From Streptomyces sp. NBC_00525 (GTDB lineage Bacteria > Actinomycetota > Actinomycetes > Streptomycetales > Streptomycetaceae): DNA of 64,000 nt. Location of the stretch: assembly GCF_036346595.1 (NCBI RefSeq), contig NZ_CP107834.1, positions 2,480,001-2,544,000 of the forward strand. Direction: 5' to 3'. Below the pieces are notes generated by a model. It ran no database searches and had not been told where the DNA came from. It saw nothing but the letters and a program-made list of their open reading frames with translations. This document shows positions 37,901 to 45,538 of the stretch, piece after piece. A program made the position numbers and the translations under genes. Numbering within the stretch: the first letter of the stretch is position 1; each line of letters begins with the position of its first letter.

Positions 37901-38407
37901 GGTGGCCACATCAGCGAGCTGGTCGTGGAGAAGCTCACCCGGACGATCCTGGGCTGGGACCTCACCCGCAACGCGCAGCCCGTCTCCTACGCCTCCAACG
38001 CCCCGAGGGGCCCGGTGGTCGCCCTGGCCGACGAGGCGACCTCCTCCGACGGCGACATGATCACCGCCGCGTTCCGCCTGCTGAAACTGGGCCCGGTCGT
38101 CGGCCAGCGCACCTGGGGCGGCGTCGTCGGCATGACCGGCCGCCACCGGCTGGGCGACGGCACGGTGATCACGGTGCCGATGAACGCGGCCTGGTTCGAC
38201 ACGTACGGCTGGTCCGTCGAGAACAACGGCGTCTCCCCCGACCTGGAAGCGCTGCGCACCCCGCTGGACTGGGCGGAGGGCCGCTACGCGGTCCTGGACG
38301 ACGCGGTCCGCATCGCCCTCGACCTCCTGGCCGCCCACCCCCCGGCGACCCCACCCACCTACGACACGGCCCCCAACCGCCGAAGGCCCCCACTGCCCCC
38401 GAGGTAG
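35000..38407 (+). CDS. tricorn-type protease (S41 family)
   Basis: 1135 residues. N-terminal beta-propellers (about 1-330 and 340-680), a core domain, a PDZ domain (about 835-925) and a C-terminal S41 catalytic domain. Tricorn active-site equivalents are visible: Ser792-His793 (GTSHAY), the nucleophile Ser1016 (SSDGD) and Glu1074 (VENNG). It cleaves peptides released by the proteasome in the cytosol. GTG at 35000 is used, with only a weak ribosome site. A six-copy AVGEG repeat (36251-36340) interrupts the second propeller. Confidence 0.92.
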   Translation: MSDDVSYLRFPHLHEDLLCFAAEDDLWVAPLAAEGERPGRAWRVTVDRTRVGHPRFSPDGTRIAYTSWRSLDPEIHLAPVDGGPSRRLTYWGSTDTRVCGWTPDPGDAAQILAVSSHNQPFSYFSWAYSVPTDGGPGGKLPWGPVSDIAVADIDGERRTLLLTGTPPHEPAAWKRYRGGATGRLWLHGERLLPDIGGHLDTPMFVGGRIAFLSDHEGVGNVYSCRPDGTDLRRHTDHDAFYARHASSDGRRIVYQCAGELWLVDDLETPDAVPRRLAVRLGGPRAGRRTYQVPASSNVDALSVDETGRASAVSVRGSLYWLTHRDGPARTIADTPGVRVRLPEMLGSGNQVAYVTDAEGEDAIEIAPLPRASGERPTRRLASGRIGRVLELVADPEGERLAIASHDGRLLLLATGEGAVGEGAVGVGAVGEGAVGEGAVGEGAVGEGAAAGEGVTGGEPPAGEPVELIRSVNGPVRDLAFSPDGDWLTWSHPGIGRSLRKIKLARISGPGEPTVVDVTNGRFEDENPVFTGDGRYLAFLSWRGFDPVYDVHTGDLSFPLGCRPYLVPLSSATPSPFALLPDGRPAAGGLDPVDTAEAGMTEGSTVTVEFEGLQSRVTPFPVSASKYSALAPVSGGGLVWLRWPISGALGETFANPADMSGRPTLEHFNIAKARRTELVGHLDWFAVSGDASRLVVMDDGELRAVPAAEPGDNDSTVYLDLRRILHEVDPAAEWRQAYGEAGRIIRSYFWEPDMCGIDWPAVLDQYRPLVERVATPDEFADLLREVLGELGTSHAYVSPARRNEGPPHYQRAIGLLGANFACRDGDWTLLRILPGDSSDSKARSPLAGTGIREGAVLTHVDGRPVDPVAGPYALLAAAGGTTVELTFRPAEGGGRPRRIAVVPLIDERPLRYQDWVAKRREVVRELSGGRCGYLHIPDMGGSGWAQFNRDLRMEVSRPALIVDVRGNAGGHISELVVEKLTRTILGWDLTRNAQPVSYASNAPRGPVVALADEATSSDGDMITAAFRLLKLGPVVGQRTWGGVVGMTGRHRLGDGTVITVPMNAAWFDTYGWSVENNGVSPDLEALRTPLDWAEGRYAVLDDAVRIALDLLAAHPPATPPTYDTAPNRRRPPLPPR
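36251..36340 (+). repeat. six 15-bp tandem repeats inside the tricorn gene
   Basis: Six head-to-tail copies of GCTGTGGGTGAGGGG; the second copy has two changes. They encode (AVGEG)6 in a propeller loop. The codons differ from the rest of the gene (GCT, GGT), and 15 bp keeps frame, so the number may vary between strains. Confidence 0.9.
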
Positions 38408-38437
38408 GGACGGGGCCGGACACCCGGCTCCGCCCGC

Positions 38438-39673
38438 TCAGACCTTCAGCAGGCTCAATTCCGGCGAGGGATTCACCGTGGCTACGGCCTCGATGGCGCT
38501 CCGCACGTCTTCCCGCACGTCGCCCGTTGCCTGCCCGAGCGCCTCGGACAATACGTAGCGGGCGACATCGCGCGCGAATGCGCTCTGCTCGGACAGAGAA
38601 GGAGCGGGAGATTCCTTGTCCACCGCGAAGGACAGGACGTCTTCGTAGATGACGACTCCGAACCTGTTGGTGAACTTCCTCTCCTGCCATCGTTCAAATT
38701 TAAGATTGGGAATGATCTCGGCCAGCATGGCCACGATCTCGGAGTTCGAGAACGCTACGCCGCGCACTCTCGACTCCCGCCCCACCACCAGGACGACGTG
38801 CCCCGCCCTGGACACCAGCCGCTCCATCTCGCTGAGCGCCTGCATCATGTCGATGCAGTACTGGATGACCGTCAGGAACCTGTTCTGGCGATTCTTCCGA
38901 TTGGAGCCGATCTCCGTCCGCGCGGCGGGAAGAACGTTCCAACCGAGCATTTCCACCGCCGGGCGGTAGTTCTGGTGGTAATTGAAGACATTGATGTAGG
39001 GCGGCGAGGTGACCACGAGGCCCGCGCATCCGTCTTCGAGGGGCACTCGACGCGCATCGCCGGGAACAATGCGTGAGGACACCGGGGCGAGCGGGAAGTC
39101 CGCGATCAGGTCACGCACCTGATTCCAGGCCCGCCACACCTTCTTCGCGTCCGTCTCCTTCTTGTCCTTCATGCTCAGCAGCAGCGTCGTCGCGAAGATG
39201 CGTTCCACGTTCTCGTCGGCAGCGCCACGGTATCCATCGAGCAGATGCTCCACGACGTCGACGGTCTCCGCCGACTCACCGAAGAGGGTGCCCTGGTCCG
39301 CCGCCGCCACCTTCTCCATGCGGGCGGCGGCTTCATCCACGAGGCGCAGCCGCCGCTCACGGTCCAGCGAGGCGAGCGCCAGGATGCCGGAGAGCTCCAA
39401 CGCCGCAGGGTTGATCTCGACACCGGCGGACGGAATTTCCCTGCGGATGCATTCCAGAACAGTGGTGCCGCTCCCCAGGAAGGGATCGAAAACGATTCCG
39501 GAGCCGGGATAATATGCGTCGAGGAGCTTGCTCACCAGCCCCGGTGTGAATTGACCGCGCCAGGGAAGCGCGCTGCGTCGTTCCCGCACGAGCACGTCGA
39601 GGTCCGCCTGGCCGATGAAGCTGCGATCGTATTCACGCCTGCGAACCGAGTTGAAAGTCTCCTCGACGTCCAT
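38438..39673 (-). CDS. type II DNA methyltransferase (N4-cytosine/N6-adenine type)
   Basis: 411 residues. SAM motif I is DPFLGSGTT (63-71) and the catalytic motif IV is TSPPY (222-226); SPPY favours N4-cytosine methylation but does not exclude N6-adenine. The long spacer between motifs holds the probable target-recognition region. It protects host DNA from the nuclease encoded 11 bp upstream. ATG at 39671-39673 is used. Confidence 0.88.
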   Translation of the reverse strand: MDVEETFNSVRRREYDRSFIGQADLDVLVRERRSALPWRGQFTPGLVSKLLDAYYPGSGIVFDPFLGSGTTVLECIRREIPSAGVEINPAALELSGILALASLDRERRLRLVDEAAARMEKVAAADQGTLFGESAETVDVVEHLLDGYRGAADENVERIFATTLLLSMKDKKETDAKKVWRAWNQVRDLIADFPLAPVSSRIVPGDARRVPLEDGCAGLVVTSPPYINVFNYHQNYRPAVEMLGWNVLPAARTEIGSNRKNRQNRFLTVIQYCIDMMQALSEMERLVSRAGHVVLVVGRESRVRGVAFSNSEIVAMLAEIIPNLKFERWQERKFTNRFGVVIYEDVLSFAVDKESPAPSLSEQSAFARDVARYVLSEALGQATGDVREDVRSAIEAVATVNPSPELSLLKV

Positions 39674-39684
39674 GCTCCTGCTTC

Positions 39685-40710
39685 CTAAAAGTATCCCTTG
39701 GCGACAGCGTCCTCTTCGTCGGGATCTTTGGCCTCGAAAAGTGATCGCAGGTGATCGACGAATCGCAGTACGACATCATACCTGATCGGATTACTCTCCA
39801 GGTAATCCAGATATTTCGACCTCAGCCTCTTCCGGTTGGCGGCCGAGGAGTATTCCTTCCGCTGATTGGAGCCGAGCCTCTTCCCGCGCAATATCAGCAC
39901 CTCATCGATGTCCGTACCAGCAGTACTGATGGGTGTCATGTCGAGGTATTCGCAGATCAGGTAATAGCGGGCGGCCGGTACGGCGACCTTCAGATCGTGG
40001 GAGGTGGCGGCCGCCTCCTGGAACATCGTTTTATCCAGATTTGTTTTGCATTCGGCAGCCACATAGGCCAGCCACACATCCATACGGGTGGAGGCGCCGG
40101 CGGGGAAGTCCGGCTTGAACGACGCCTGCAGATAGGCGCGCCGGCTCAGCGTGAAGTCCTGGTCCTTCTTCCTGACCTTCATGGAGATGTCGGCCGTGGA
40201 CGCCGTGAGGGAGCTCGAAAAATAGGCGGCGGCGAAAGCCCCGGCCGGGCCGGCGTACAGGTCCTGGTCGGCCAGCTCAGGGATGACGCGTGGATCGATC
40301 AGCCAGGGCAGGAACTCCTCGATGATCGAGTTGTCGATCTTCAGCTGACCCCGCTGCCTGAAGAGGAAGTCCTTTCCGCTGTCCCAGATCAGATCGACCT
40401 CCACGCCCTTCTTGTAGTCATTGGCGAGGTCGACGAGTTGCCGCACGAGTTCATTGCCGGTGGCGTCAAGGTGCGTCATGGCATCGATCCATGACGTGTA
40501 CCGCTCGATCGCCTCCTCGACGGAGGGAATGTCCTCATCGGGAAGCTTCGGGTTCTTCAGCAGCTCAACGAGCTTGGATTTGTGCGGAGTCGGACGTACC
40601 CGTCGAGGCGCCTCCGCACTGGCGTCGGCCAACGGCTCCTCTTCGGCCGCCCCTGCGGGCTCCACCCCCGACGGTTCGAGGGACGCGAAGAGAGTGTCGT
40701 CTTTTCTCAT
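39685..40710 (-). CDS. Bpu10I-family type II restriction endonuclease
   Basis: 341 residues. The block AAECKTNLDKTMFQEA (218-233) matches the Bpu10I restriction family; E220-C-K222 supplies the ExK of a PD-(D/E)xK site. Bpu10I itself is heterodimeric and cuts an asymmetric site; only one subunit gene is seen here, so either a single chain does both jobs or the target differs. It precedes the methyltransferase in the same operon. The codons are somewhat richer in A/T than its neighbours, as is common for acquired R-M genes. Confidence 0.78.
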   Translation of the reverse strand: MRKDDTLFASLEPSGVEPAGAAEEEPLADASAEAPRRVRPTPHKSKLVELLKNPKLPDEDIPSVEEAIERYTSWIDAMTHLDATGNELVRQLVDLANDYKKGVEVDLIWDSGKDFLFRQRGQLKIDNSIIEEFLPWLIDPRVIPELADQDLYAGPAGAFAAAYFSSSLTASTADISMKVRKKDQDFTLSRRAYLQASFKPDFPAGASTRMDVWLAYVAAECKTNLDKTMFQEAAATSHDLKVAVPAARYYLICEYLDMTPISTAGTDIDEVLILRGKRLGSNQRKEYSSAANRKRLRSKYLDYLESNPIRYDVVLRFVDHLRSLFEAKDPDEEDAVAKGYF

Positions 40711-40739
40711 GCGGTGAGCCTAAAGGGCTCCCGCAGCCA

Positions 40740-40766
40740 TGTCACAGCCCCGGCCGCTGTCTCGTC
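40740..40766 (+). promoter_or_regulatory. ECF41-type promoter
   Basis: TGTCACA (40740-40746), 16 bases, CGTC (40763-40766): an exact match to the published ECF41 consensus TGTCACA-N16-CGTC. It lies about 40 bp upstream of the AhpD-like gene, whose operon includes the ECF41 sigma factor. Confidence 0.85.
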
Positions 40767-40807
40767 TCGGGGGGTGTACACGTCCTACGCACACCGAGGA
40801 GCACCCC

Positions 40808-41284
40808 ATGAACGCTCGGCTCGACTACTTCGCCAGTCCCGTCGCCGGCAAGGCGCTCAAGTACTTCATGGCGTTCGGACGGGAGCTGAAGGCGTCGCCG
40901 CTGCCCGCCGTGACGCAGGAACTCGTCGCGCTGCGCGTCAGCCAGATCAACGGCTGCGCCGCCTGCGTCGACATGCACACCAAGGAGGCGGCCGCCGCCG
41001 GGGAGAGCGCGGTGCGGCTGAACCTCGTCACGGCGTGGCGGGAGGCGACCGTGTTCACCGAGGAGGAGCGGGCCGCCCTCGCGCTCGCCGAGCAGGGGAC
41101 GCGGACCGCCGACGCGGCGGCCGGCGTGGACGACGAGGTCTGGGCGCGGGCCGCCGCGCTGTACGACGAGGAGCAGCTGACCGCGCTCGTCATGCTGGTC
41201 TCGTTCATGAACGCGGTGAACCGGCTGAACATCATCACGCAGCAGCCGGCGGGCGGCTATCAGCCCGGCGGCCACGCGCACTGA
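40808..41284 (+). CDS. AhpD-like carboxymuconolactone decarboxylase family protein
   Basis: 158 residues. The AhpD-type site is Cys50-x-x-Cys53 with His57 (NGCAACVDMHTKEA), a thiol pair used in peroxidase/disulfide chemistry. This family is the standard target of ECF41 sigma factors. ATG at 40808 follows GAGGAG with six bases between. The sigma gene begins 50 bp downstream, so both are driven by the ECF41 promoter upstream. Confidence 0.92.
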   Translation: MNARLDYFASPVAGKALKYFMAFGRELKASPLPAVTQELVALRVSQINGCAACVDMHTKEAAAAGESAVRLNLVTAWREATVFTEEERAALALAEQGTRTADAAAGVDDEVWARAAALYDEEQLTALVMLVSFMNAVNRLNIITQQPAGGYQPGGHAH

Positions 41285-41334
41285 GCGGACGGACCGGAAG
41301 CGACCGACGGCACCGAATCCCGGGGAGGACCGGC

Positions 41335-42258
41335 ATGGGCAAGGCCGAGGAGTTCGAGGAGTTGCGGGGGCTGTTGTTCTCGATCGCCTACCGCATCCTG
41401 GGCAGCGTCACGGAGGCGGAGGACGCGGTGCAGGAGACATGGCTGCGGTACGACGCCACGGCCACCCGGCCCGTGTCGGTCAAGTCGTTCCTGTCCGCGA
41501 CGGTGACCCGGATCGCGATCGACGTGCTGCGCTCCGCGCGGATGCGGCGGGAGGAGTACGTGGGCCCGTGGCTGCCCGAACCCCTGCTGGACGACCCGTA
41601 CGCGGACCCGGCGCGCGCCGCCGAGCTGGCCGACTCGGTGTCGATGGCCTCGCTGCTGCTCCTGGAACGGCTGAGCCCGCTGGAGCGGTCGGTGTTCGTG
41701 CTGCGGGAGGTCTTCGCGTTCGGCTTCGCCGAGATCGCGGCGGCGGTGGGCCGTTCGGAGGCGGCGTGCCGGCAGTTGCTCGTACGAGCCCGCCGCCACA
41801 TGCACGAGGGGCGGCCCCGGTTCGAGGCGGACCGCGTCGAGCAGCGGGAGCTGGCGGACCGGTTCTTCGAGGCACTGTCGCACGGGGACGTGGACGGGCT
41901 GCGCGAGCTGCTGTCCGCCGACGTCCAGCTCGTGGGGGACGGTGGCGGCCGGGCCCCGCAGCTGGCGCGGGCCGTCGCGGGCGCGGACAACGTGGCCCGC
42001 CTGCTCGCCACGGTGTACCCGCTGATGGCCCGCGCGGGCATCACGTGCGAGCCGCGCCAGGTGAACGGCCTGCCGGGCGCGCTGTTCCGGGTACGGGACG
42101 GAGCCGTGCTCCACGTGCTGTCGCTGGACGCGCCGGACGGGCAGATCCAGACCATTCACACGGTGATCAACCCGGACAAGCTCGGCCACCTGGGCCCGGT
42201 GGCGGACGCCTGGGCGATCAACGACGAGGTGAAGCGGCTCCGGCTCCGTGAACGCTGA
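41335..42258 (+). CDS. ECF41 family sigma factor (SigJ-like)
   Basis: 307 residues. Sigma regions 2 (about 6-70) and 4 (about 105-160) are followed by a SnoaL-like C-terminal domain that replaces an anti-sigma factor. All three ECF41 marks are present: WLPEP (79-83) between the sigma domains, DGGGR (202-206) and NPDKL (279-283). In known members the C-terminal domain modulates activity. ATG at 41335 has GGGGAGGA upstream. It is co-transcribed with the AhpD-like gene and probably autoregulated. Confidence 0.94.
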   Translation: MGKAEEFEELRGLLFSIAYRILGSVTEAEDAVQETWLRYDATATRPVSVKSFLSATVTRIAIDVLRSARMRREEYVGPWLPEPLLDDPYADPARAAELADSVSMASLLLLERLSPLERSVFVLREVFAFGFAEIAAAVGRSEAACRQLLVRARRHMHEGRPRFEADRVEQRELADRFFEALSHGDVDGLRELLSADVQLVGDGGGRAPQLARAVAGADNVARLLATVYPLMARAGITCEPRQVNGLPGALFRVRDGAVLHVLSLDAPDGQIQTIHTVINPDKLGHLGPVADAWAINDEVKRLRLRER

Positions 42259-42352
42259 TCGCTCGGGGGGCGACGCGGGCGACGACGGCGGCCTCGGGTG
42301 CGGCGTCCTGATCGGGTGCCTGCCGCGTCCGCCTCGTGGCAGGCTCGTCCCC

Positions 42353-42958
42353 ATGCGTATATCCCGTATATCCAGGCCCGGTTACGTCGCCGCCGGTCTC
42401 GTCCTGGGCGCCGCCCTGACCCTGACCGCCTGCGGTGAGCAGCGCGTCGGCGATACGGTGGCCGACTCCGGCCCGAGCCTGAGCGCCGCCGCCTCCGCCT
42501 CCGACTCCCCCTCCTCCGAGCCCTCGCCCTCGCCCAGCGGCGCGCAGGGCGACGTGGCGCCCGTAGTGCCCGACGGCGCCCCGCACTACGGGGAGAACAA
42601 CGCGTTCAAGTTCCCCAAGAAGATGTCCCCCGCCTCCGAGAAGGCCGCCCGCACGGAGGCCGCCCGCATCGAGCCGGTCCTCGAACGGCTCTGGAAGGCC
42701 AAGACCTGGGACGCCGAGCGGGTACGCGCGGAACTCCTCGAACTGGGCTACCGCGACGAGACACCGAGCGACGGACAGGGGCCGGGGATGCTCGTCGTGC
42801 AGCCCCACGCCCCCGGCAGCAACCCCGGCGCCAGTGTCGCCCTCTACGTCGGCCGCGACGCCTGTGTGACCGCGTTCGTGCAGTCGACCAACTACGAGGT
42901 CAAGGTCAACGGCCGATTCATGGAGACCGGCTGCTTCGAGCCGCGCGGCGGCCACTGA
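42353..42958 (+). CDS. lipoprotein of unknown function
   Basis: 201 residues. Signal peptide with lipobox LTAC (Cys27), then a Ser/Pro-rich linker (about 45-63) and a small domain (ARTEAARIEPVLERLWKAKT ... VALYVGRDACVTAFVQSTN). No family function known. ATG at 42353 has only a weak ribosome site. It may belong with no neighbour in particular. Confidence 0.8.
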   Translation: MRISRISRPGYVAAGLVLGAALTLTACGEQRVGDTVADSGPSLSAAASASDSPSSEPSPSPSGAQGDVAPVVPDGAPHYGENNAFKFPKKMSPASEKAARTEAARIEPVLERLWKAKTWDAERVRAELLELGYRDETPSDGQGPGMLVVQPHAPGSNPGASVALYVGRDACVTAFVQSTNYEVKVNGRFMETGCFEPRGGH

Positions 42959-43046
42959 GCACCGGCGCGCCGCGCCGATGACTTTTCCCGTGTGCCGCAG
43001 TCTCTACACATGTAAAGCTCACCGCACACCCCGCGAGGACCTCATC

Positions 43047-43619
43047 ATGCGCACCCTCATCACCACCGCGTTCGTCTCCCTCGACGGTGTCGTCGAGGCG
43101 CCCGGCGGCGAGCCCGGTTACCGGAACTCCGGCTGGACGTTCAAGGACATCGACTTCCTGCCGGAGGCGTACGAGATCAAGGGCCGGGAACAGGAGCAGG
43201 CCGGGGCACTGATGATGGGGCGGGTCAGCTACGAGGCGTTCAGCCCCGTGTGGCCGGGGATGGCGGAGTTCGCCGGCTACAAGGCGATGCCCAAGTACGT
43301 CGTCTCCACCACGCTCTCCGAGGACGACCTCGTGGACACATGGGGCGAGACCCACATCCTGCGGTCCCTGGACGACGTCGCCGCGCTCAAGGAGACCGAG
43401 GGCGCCCCGATCATCGTCCACGGCAGCGCCACCCTCAACCGCGCCCTCTCCGACGCGGGCCTCATCGACCGCTACCACCTCCTGGTCTTCCCCCTCCTCC
43501 TCGGCGCGGGCAAGCGGCTGTTCAGCGCGGCCGACAAGGACACCCGGCACCTGAAGCTCGTGGAGCACGAGGCGTTCCCGAACGGCATCCAGAAAAACGT
43601 CTTCGACGTGGTCCGCTGA
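43047..43619 (+). CDS. dihydrofolate reductase family protein (RibD C-terminal-like)
   Basis: 190 residues. The N-terminus TLITTAFVSLDGVVEAPGG, GALMMGRVSYEAFSPVWPG and IIVHGSATLNRAL are typical of the DHFR-like oxidoreductases common in actinobacteria; they are not true folate DHFRs. NADPH binding is expected, substrate unknown. ATG at 43047 follows GAGGA. A TACA-N2-TGTA dyad lies about 40 bp upstream. Confidence 0.9.
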   Translation: MRTLITTAFVSLDGVVEAPGGEPGYRNSGWTFKDIDFLPEAYEIKGREQEQAGALMMGRVSYEAFSPVWPGMAEFAGYKAMPKYVVSTTLSEDDLVDTWGETHILRSLDDVAALKETEGAPIIVHGSATLNRALSDAGLIDRYHLLVFPLLLGAGKRLFSAADKDTRHLKLVEHEAFPNGIQKNVFDVVR

Positions 43620-43672
43620 CACGGGAACCACCGCCTCCCTTCGCCGCCCATGGACAGTGGGCCTCAAGGGAG

Positions 43673-44041
43673 TCAGAACCCGTCGATTCCGATCACATTG
43701 CCGAACGGGTCGATCAGTTGGGCGATCGTGCGGCCGGTGCCGTCCTCGATGTCCAGGGGGCCGCGGTGGTGCGTGCAACCGGCGTCGAGGAGACGCTGTC
43801 GAACGGCGTCGACGTCATCGACCGCCCAGTACGGGACCGGGCTGCCGCCGCGCTTGTTGCGCTGCTCGTCCAGGGGGTGGAACCCGAACTCGACGCCGGC
43901 GACATCGAGCCAGGCGTACACGGCGCCGGTCGTGTCGTCGACGTCGACGTGGGCGTCCGTGTCGAGGACCCCCGCCCACCAGCGGGCGGACTCCTCGGGG
44001 TCCTCGGCGAAGATCATGATGGCGCGGATGCCGTTGAACAC
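43673..44041 (-). CDS. VOC (glyoxalase/bleomycin-resistance fold) family protein
   Basis: 122 residues. The two beta-alpha-beta modules are visible: IRAIMIFAEDPEESARWWAG ... EFGFHPL and PVPYWAVDDVDAVRQRLLDAG ... IDPFGNVIGI. The metal or ligand is unknown. GTG at 44039-44041 is chosen because GGGGGG is just upstream and it begins the first module; longer starts add unrelated sequence. Convergent with the DHFR-like gene. Confidence 0.85.
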   Translation of the reverse strand: MFNGIRAIMIFAEDPEESARWWAGVLDTDAHVDVDDTTGAVYAWLDVAGVEFGFHPLDEQRNKRGGSPVPYWAVDDVDAVRQRLLDAGCTHHRGPLDIEDGTGRTIAQLIDPFGNVIGIDGF

Positions 44042-44184
44042 GTGCCCCCCAGGGTTCACCGCTCGGCGAGGTCGTTGGTGGGACGACGGTATGCCCGGCG
44101 CGGGAACAGCGTGTGCCCGCAATAGCCAGGTCGGCAGTCCCTCCCCTGTGAGGTCGGGCCACCGGCGACCAGTACCGTCGCGCC

Positions 44185-44784
44185 ATGGACGACATACAGC
44201 AGGCATGGGCCAGGATCACTGCGCGGCTCGCCCCACGCACCCTAGGCGGCCCGGACGCCCCCGATCCCGATGCCGTGGCCGGCGCGGCCGCGCGCATGGG
44301 CGTCGAGCCGGCCGGGGACCTGCGCCGCTGGCTCCTCGCCGTCGATCTCGACGCCGGCCGGCGCCCCGCCGCACACGCGCCCCTGGTCGCCCTGGGCTGC
44401 CCCGGCGTCCTGCCCGGCGGCGCGCTGCTGCTCGGCCTGACCGACATCGAGCGCGTCCACGGGCAGCGGATGAACCTGGCGGCGGACGGGCTGTGGCGGC
44501 GGGAGTGGGTGCCGGTGGCGGCGGAGACGGACGGTTTCCACGGCGTCTTCGTGAACACCCTCACCGGCACGGTCGGCTCCTGGTCCGAGGGCGAAGACCC
44601 CAAGGAGGACACGCACCCCTCCCTCGCCACCTTCTTCCACGACATCGCGGACCAGCTGGACGGCACGCCCCGCCCCGAGGCCGAGGCCCCCGTACGCGCC
44701 TGGGCCCGCGCCCACGGCATCCGGATCAACGACCGGGGCCGCATCCCGGCCGACATACGCCGAGCCTACGAAGCCTCGACCTGA
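44185..44784 (+). CDS. SMI1/KNR4 (SUKH)-like protein fused to an Lsr2-type DNA-binding tail
   Basis: 199 residues. Residues ~30-160 resemble a SUKH/SMI1-KNR4 fold (DLRRWLLAVDLDAGRR ... VFVNTLTGTVGSWSEGED ... SLATFFHDIADQLDG). Residues 170-196 (VRAWARAHGIRINDRGRIPA) match the C-terminal DNA-binding domain of the nucleoid protein Lsr2. Such fusions may tether a ligand-binding domain to A/T-rich DNA. TACCGT lies six bases before ATG 44185, so the message may be leaderless. The last 19 bp overlap the convergent ATPase gene. Confidence 0.7.
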   Translation: MDDIQQAWARITARLAPRTLGGPDAPDPDAVAGAAARMGVEPAGDLRRWLLAVDLDAGRRPAAHAPLVALGCPGVLPGGALLLGLTDIERVHGQRMNLAADGLWRREWVPVAAETDGFHGVFVNTLTGTVGSWSEGEDPKEDTHPSLATFFHDIADQLDGTPRPEAEAPVRAWARAHGIRINDRGRIPADIRRAYEAST

Positions 44785-45212
44785 GCCCCGCCCCCGGCGC
44801 TGCCGACGCCCACCGGACGCACCGCCCGTCGCGGGGTCGGTGGACGCAGTTCGCACCACACCGTCTTGCGGTACGGGCTCTGCTCCACGCCCCACCTCAG
44901 CGCCACCGCGTCGATCAGCAGGAGCCCCCGACCCGACGTGCCCTCCGGGCCGGCCTCGCGGAGTATCGGCCACACCGCCGGGGCGGGGTCGCTCACGGCC
45001 ACCCGTACGCGTCCCGAGTGCGTCGCCGTCACCCGTAACGTCACCGGCGTACGCTCCCCCACGTGAGTGATCACATTCGTCAGCAACTCGCTGACGCACA
45101 GCAGGAGATCGCCCGCGTCCTCCCCCGCGAACCGGGCCCGCAGCATCCGCCGCAGCTCCGGTACCGCCTCCGGCACGGCCAGGAATTCCAGCGTCAGGGG
45201 CAGCCCGTTCAT
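44766..45212 (-). CDS. anti-sigma-like ATP-binding protein (HATPase_c_2, AbaA-like)
   Basis: 148 residues. GHKL ATPase signs: the N box LLLCVSELLTNVITHVG, the G1 region VAVSDPAP, and the G2 region GPEGTSGRGLLLIDAVA. This is the small RsbW/AbaA-type kinase-like protein found in Streptomyces beside XRE/DUF397 genes. ATG at 45210-45212 overlaps the stop of the PSLGVD protein as ATGA. Its partner is probably in this locus. Confidence 0.88.
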   Translation of the reverse strand: MNGLPLTLEFLAVPEAVPELRRMLRARFAGEDAGDLLLCVSELLTNVITHVGERTPVTLRVTATHSGRVRVAVSDPAPAVWPILREAGPEGTSGRGLLLIDAVALRWGVEQSPYRKTVWCELRPPTPRRAVRPVGVGSAGGGAQVEAS

Positions 45213-45421
45213 CCCCCCGTCGCCGCCCTGTTCAGCGCCTCGGCCAACCGCCGCGCCGTCTCCGCATTGCAGTTACCCAGCGCGATCAGCGGTACCCGCA
45301 TCGTCCACCCCGCCAGCGTCAGCGGGTCAACCCCCAATGACGGCAGCGTGATGCCGTTGGCCTTGAGCGCCGCGCGCAATGCGTCGATCTCCGGGCCGAT
45401 GTCGTACGGGGCGTCCTCCAT
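45209..45421 (-). CDS. small PSLGVD-motif protein, WhiJ-locus partner (paralogue)
   Basis: 70 residues. Core IDALRAALKANGITLPSLGVD with a C-terminal helix ETARRLAEAL; the same family as the protein at 21803-22006. ATG at 45419-45421 is chosen because it lines up with the paralogue; a GTG at 45478 would add 19 residues. It precedes the ATPase gene in an operon divergent from the XRE gene. Confidence 0.65.
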   Translation of the reverse strand: MEDAPYDIGPEIDALRAALKANGITLPSLGVDPLTLAGWTMRVPLIALGNCNAETARRLAEALNRAATGG

Positions 45422-45538
45422 GAGGGCCGTCCACCTTTCGGTTGCTTGCTGTGACGAACCCCTCACACGCTGCCCCACGACGCTCTACGGTGGAAGCCGA
45501 TTCCGCTCCACAGAGCGAGGTGTGAAAGGCGGTTGGCG

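Noticed and set aside
34838..38338. Open minus-strand frame joined to the TetR gene
   Set aside because: It is the antisense of the tricorn protease; TetR starts at 34837 with a good ribosome site.
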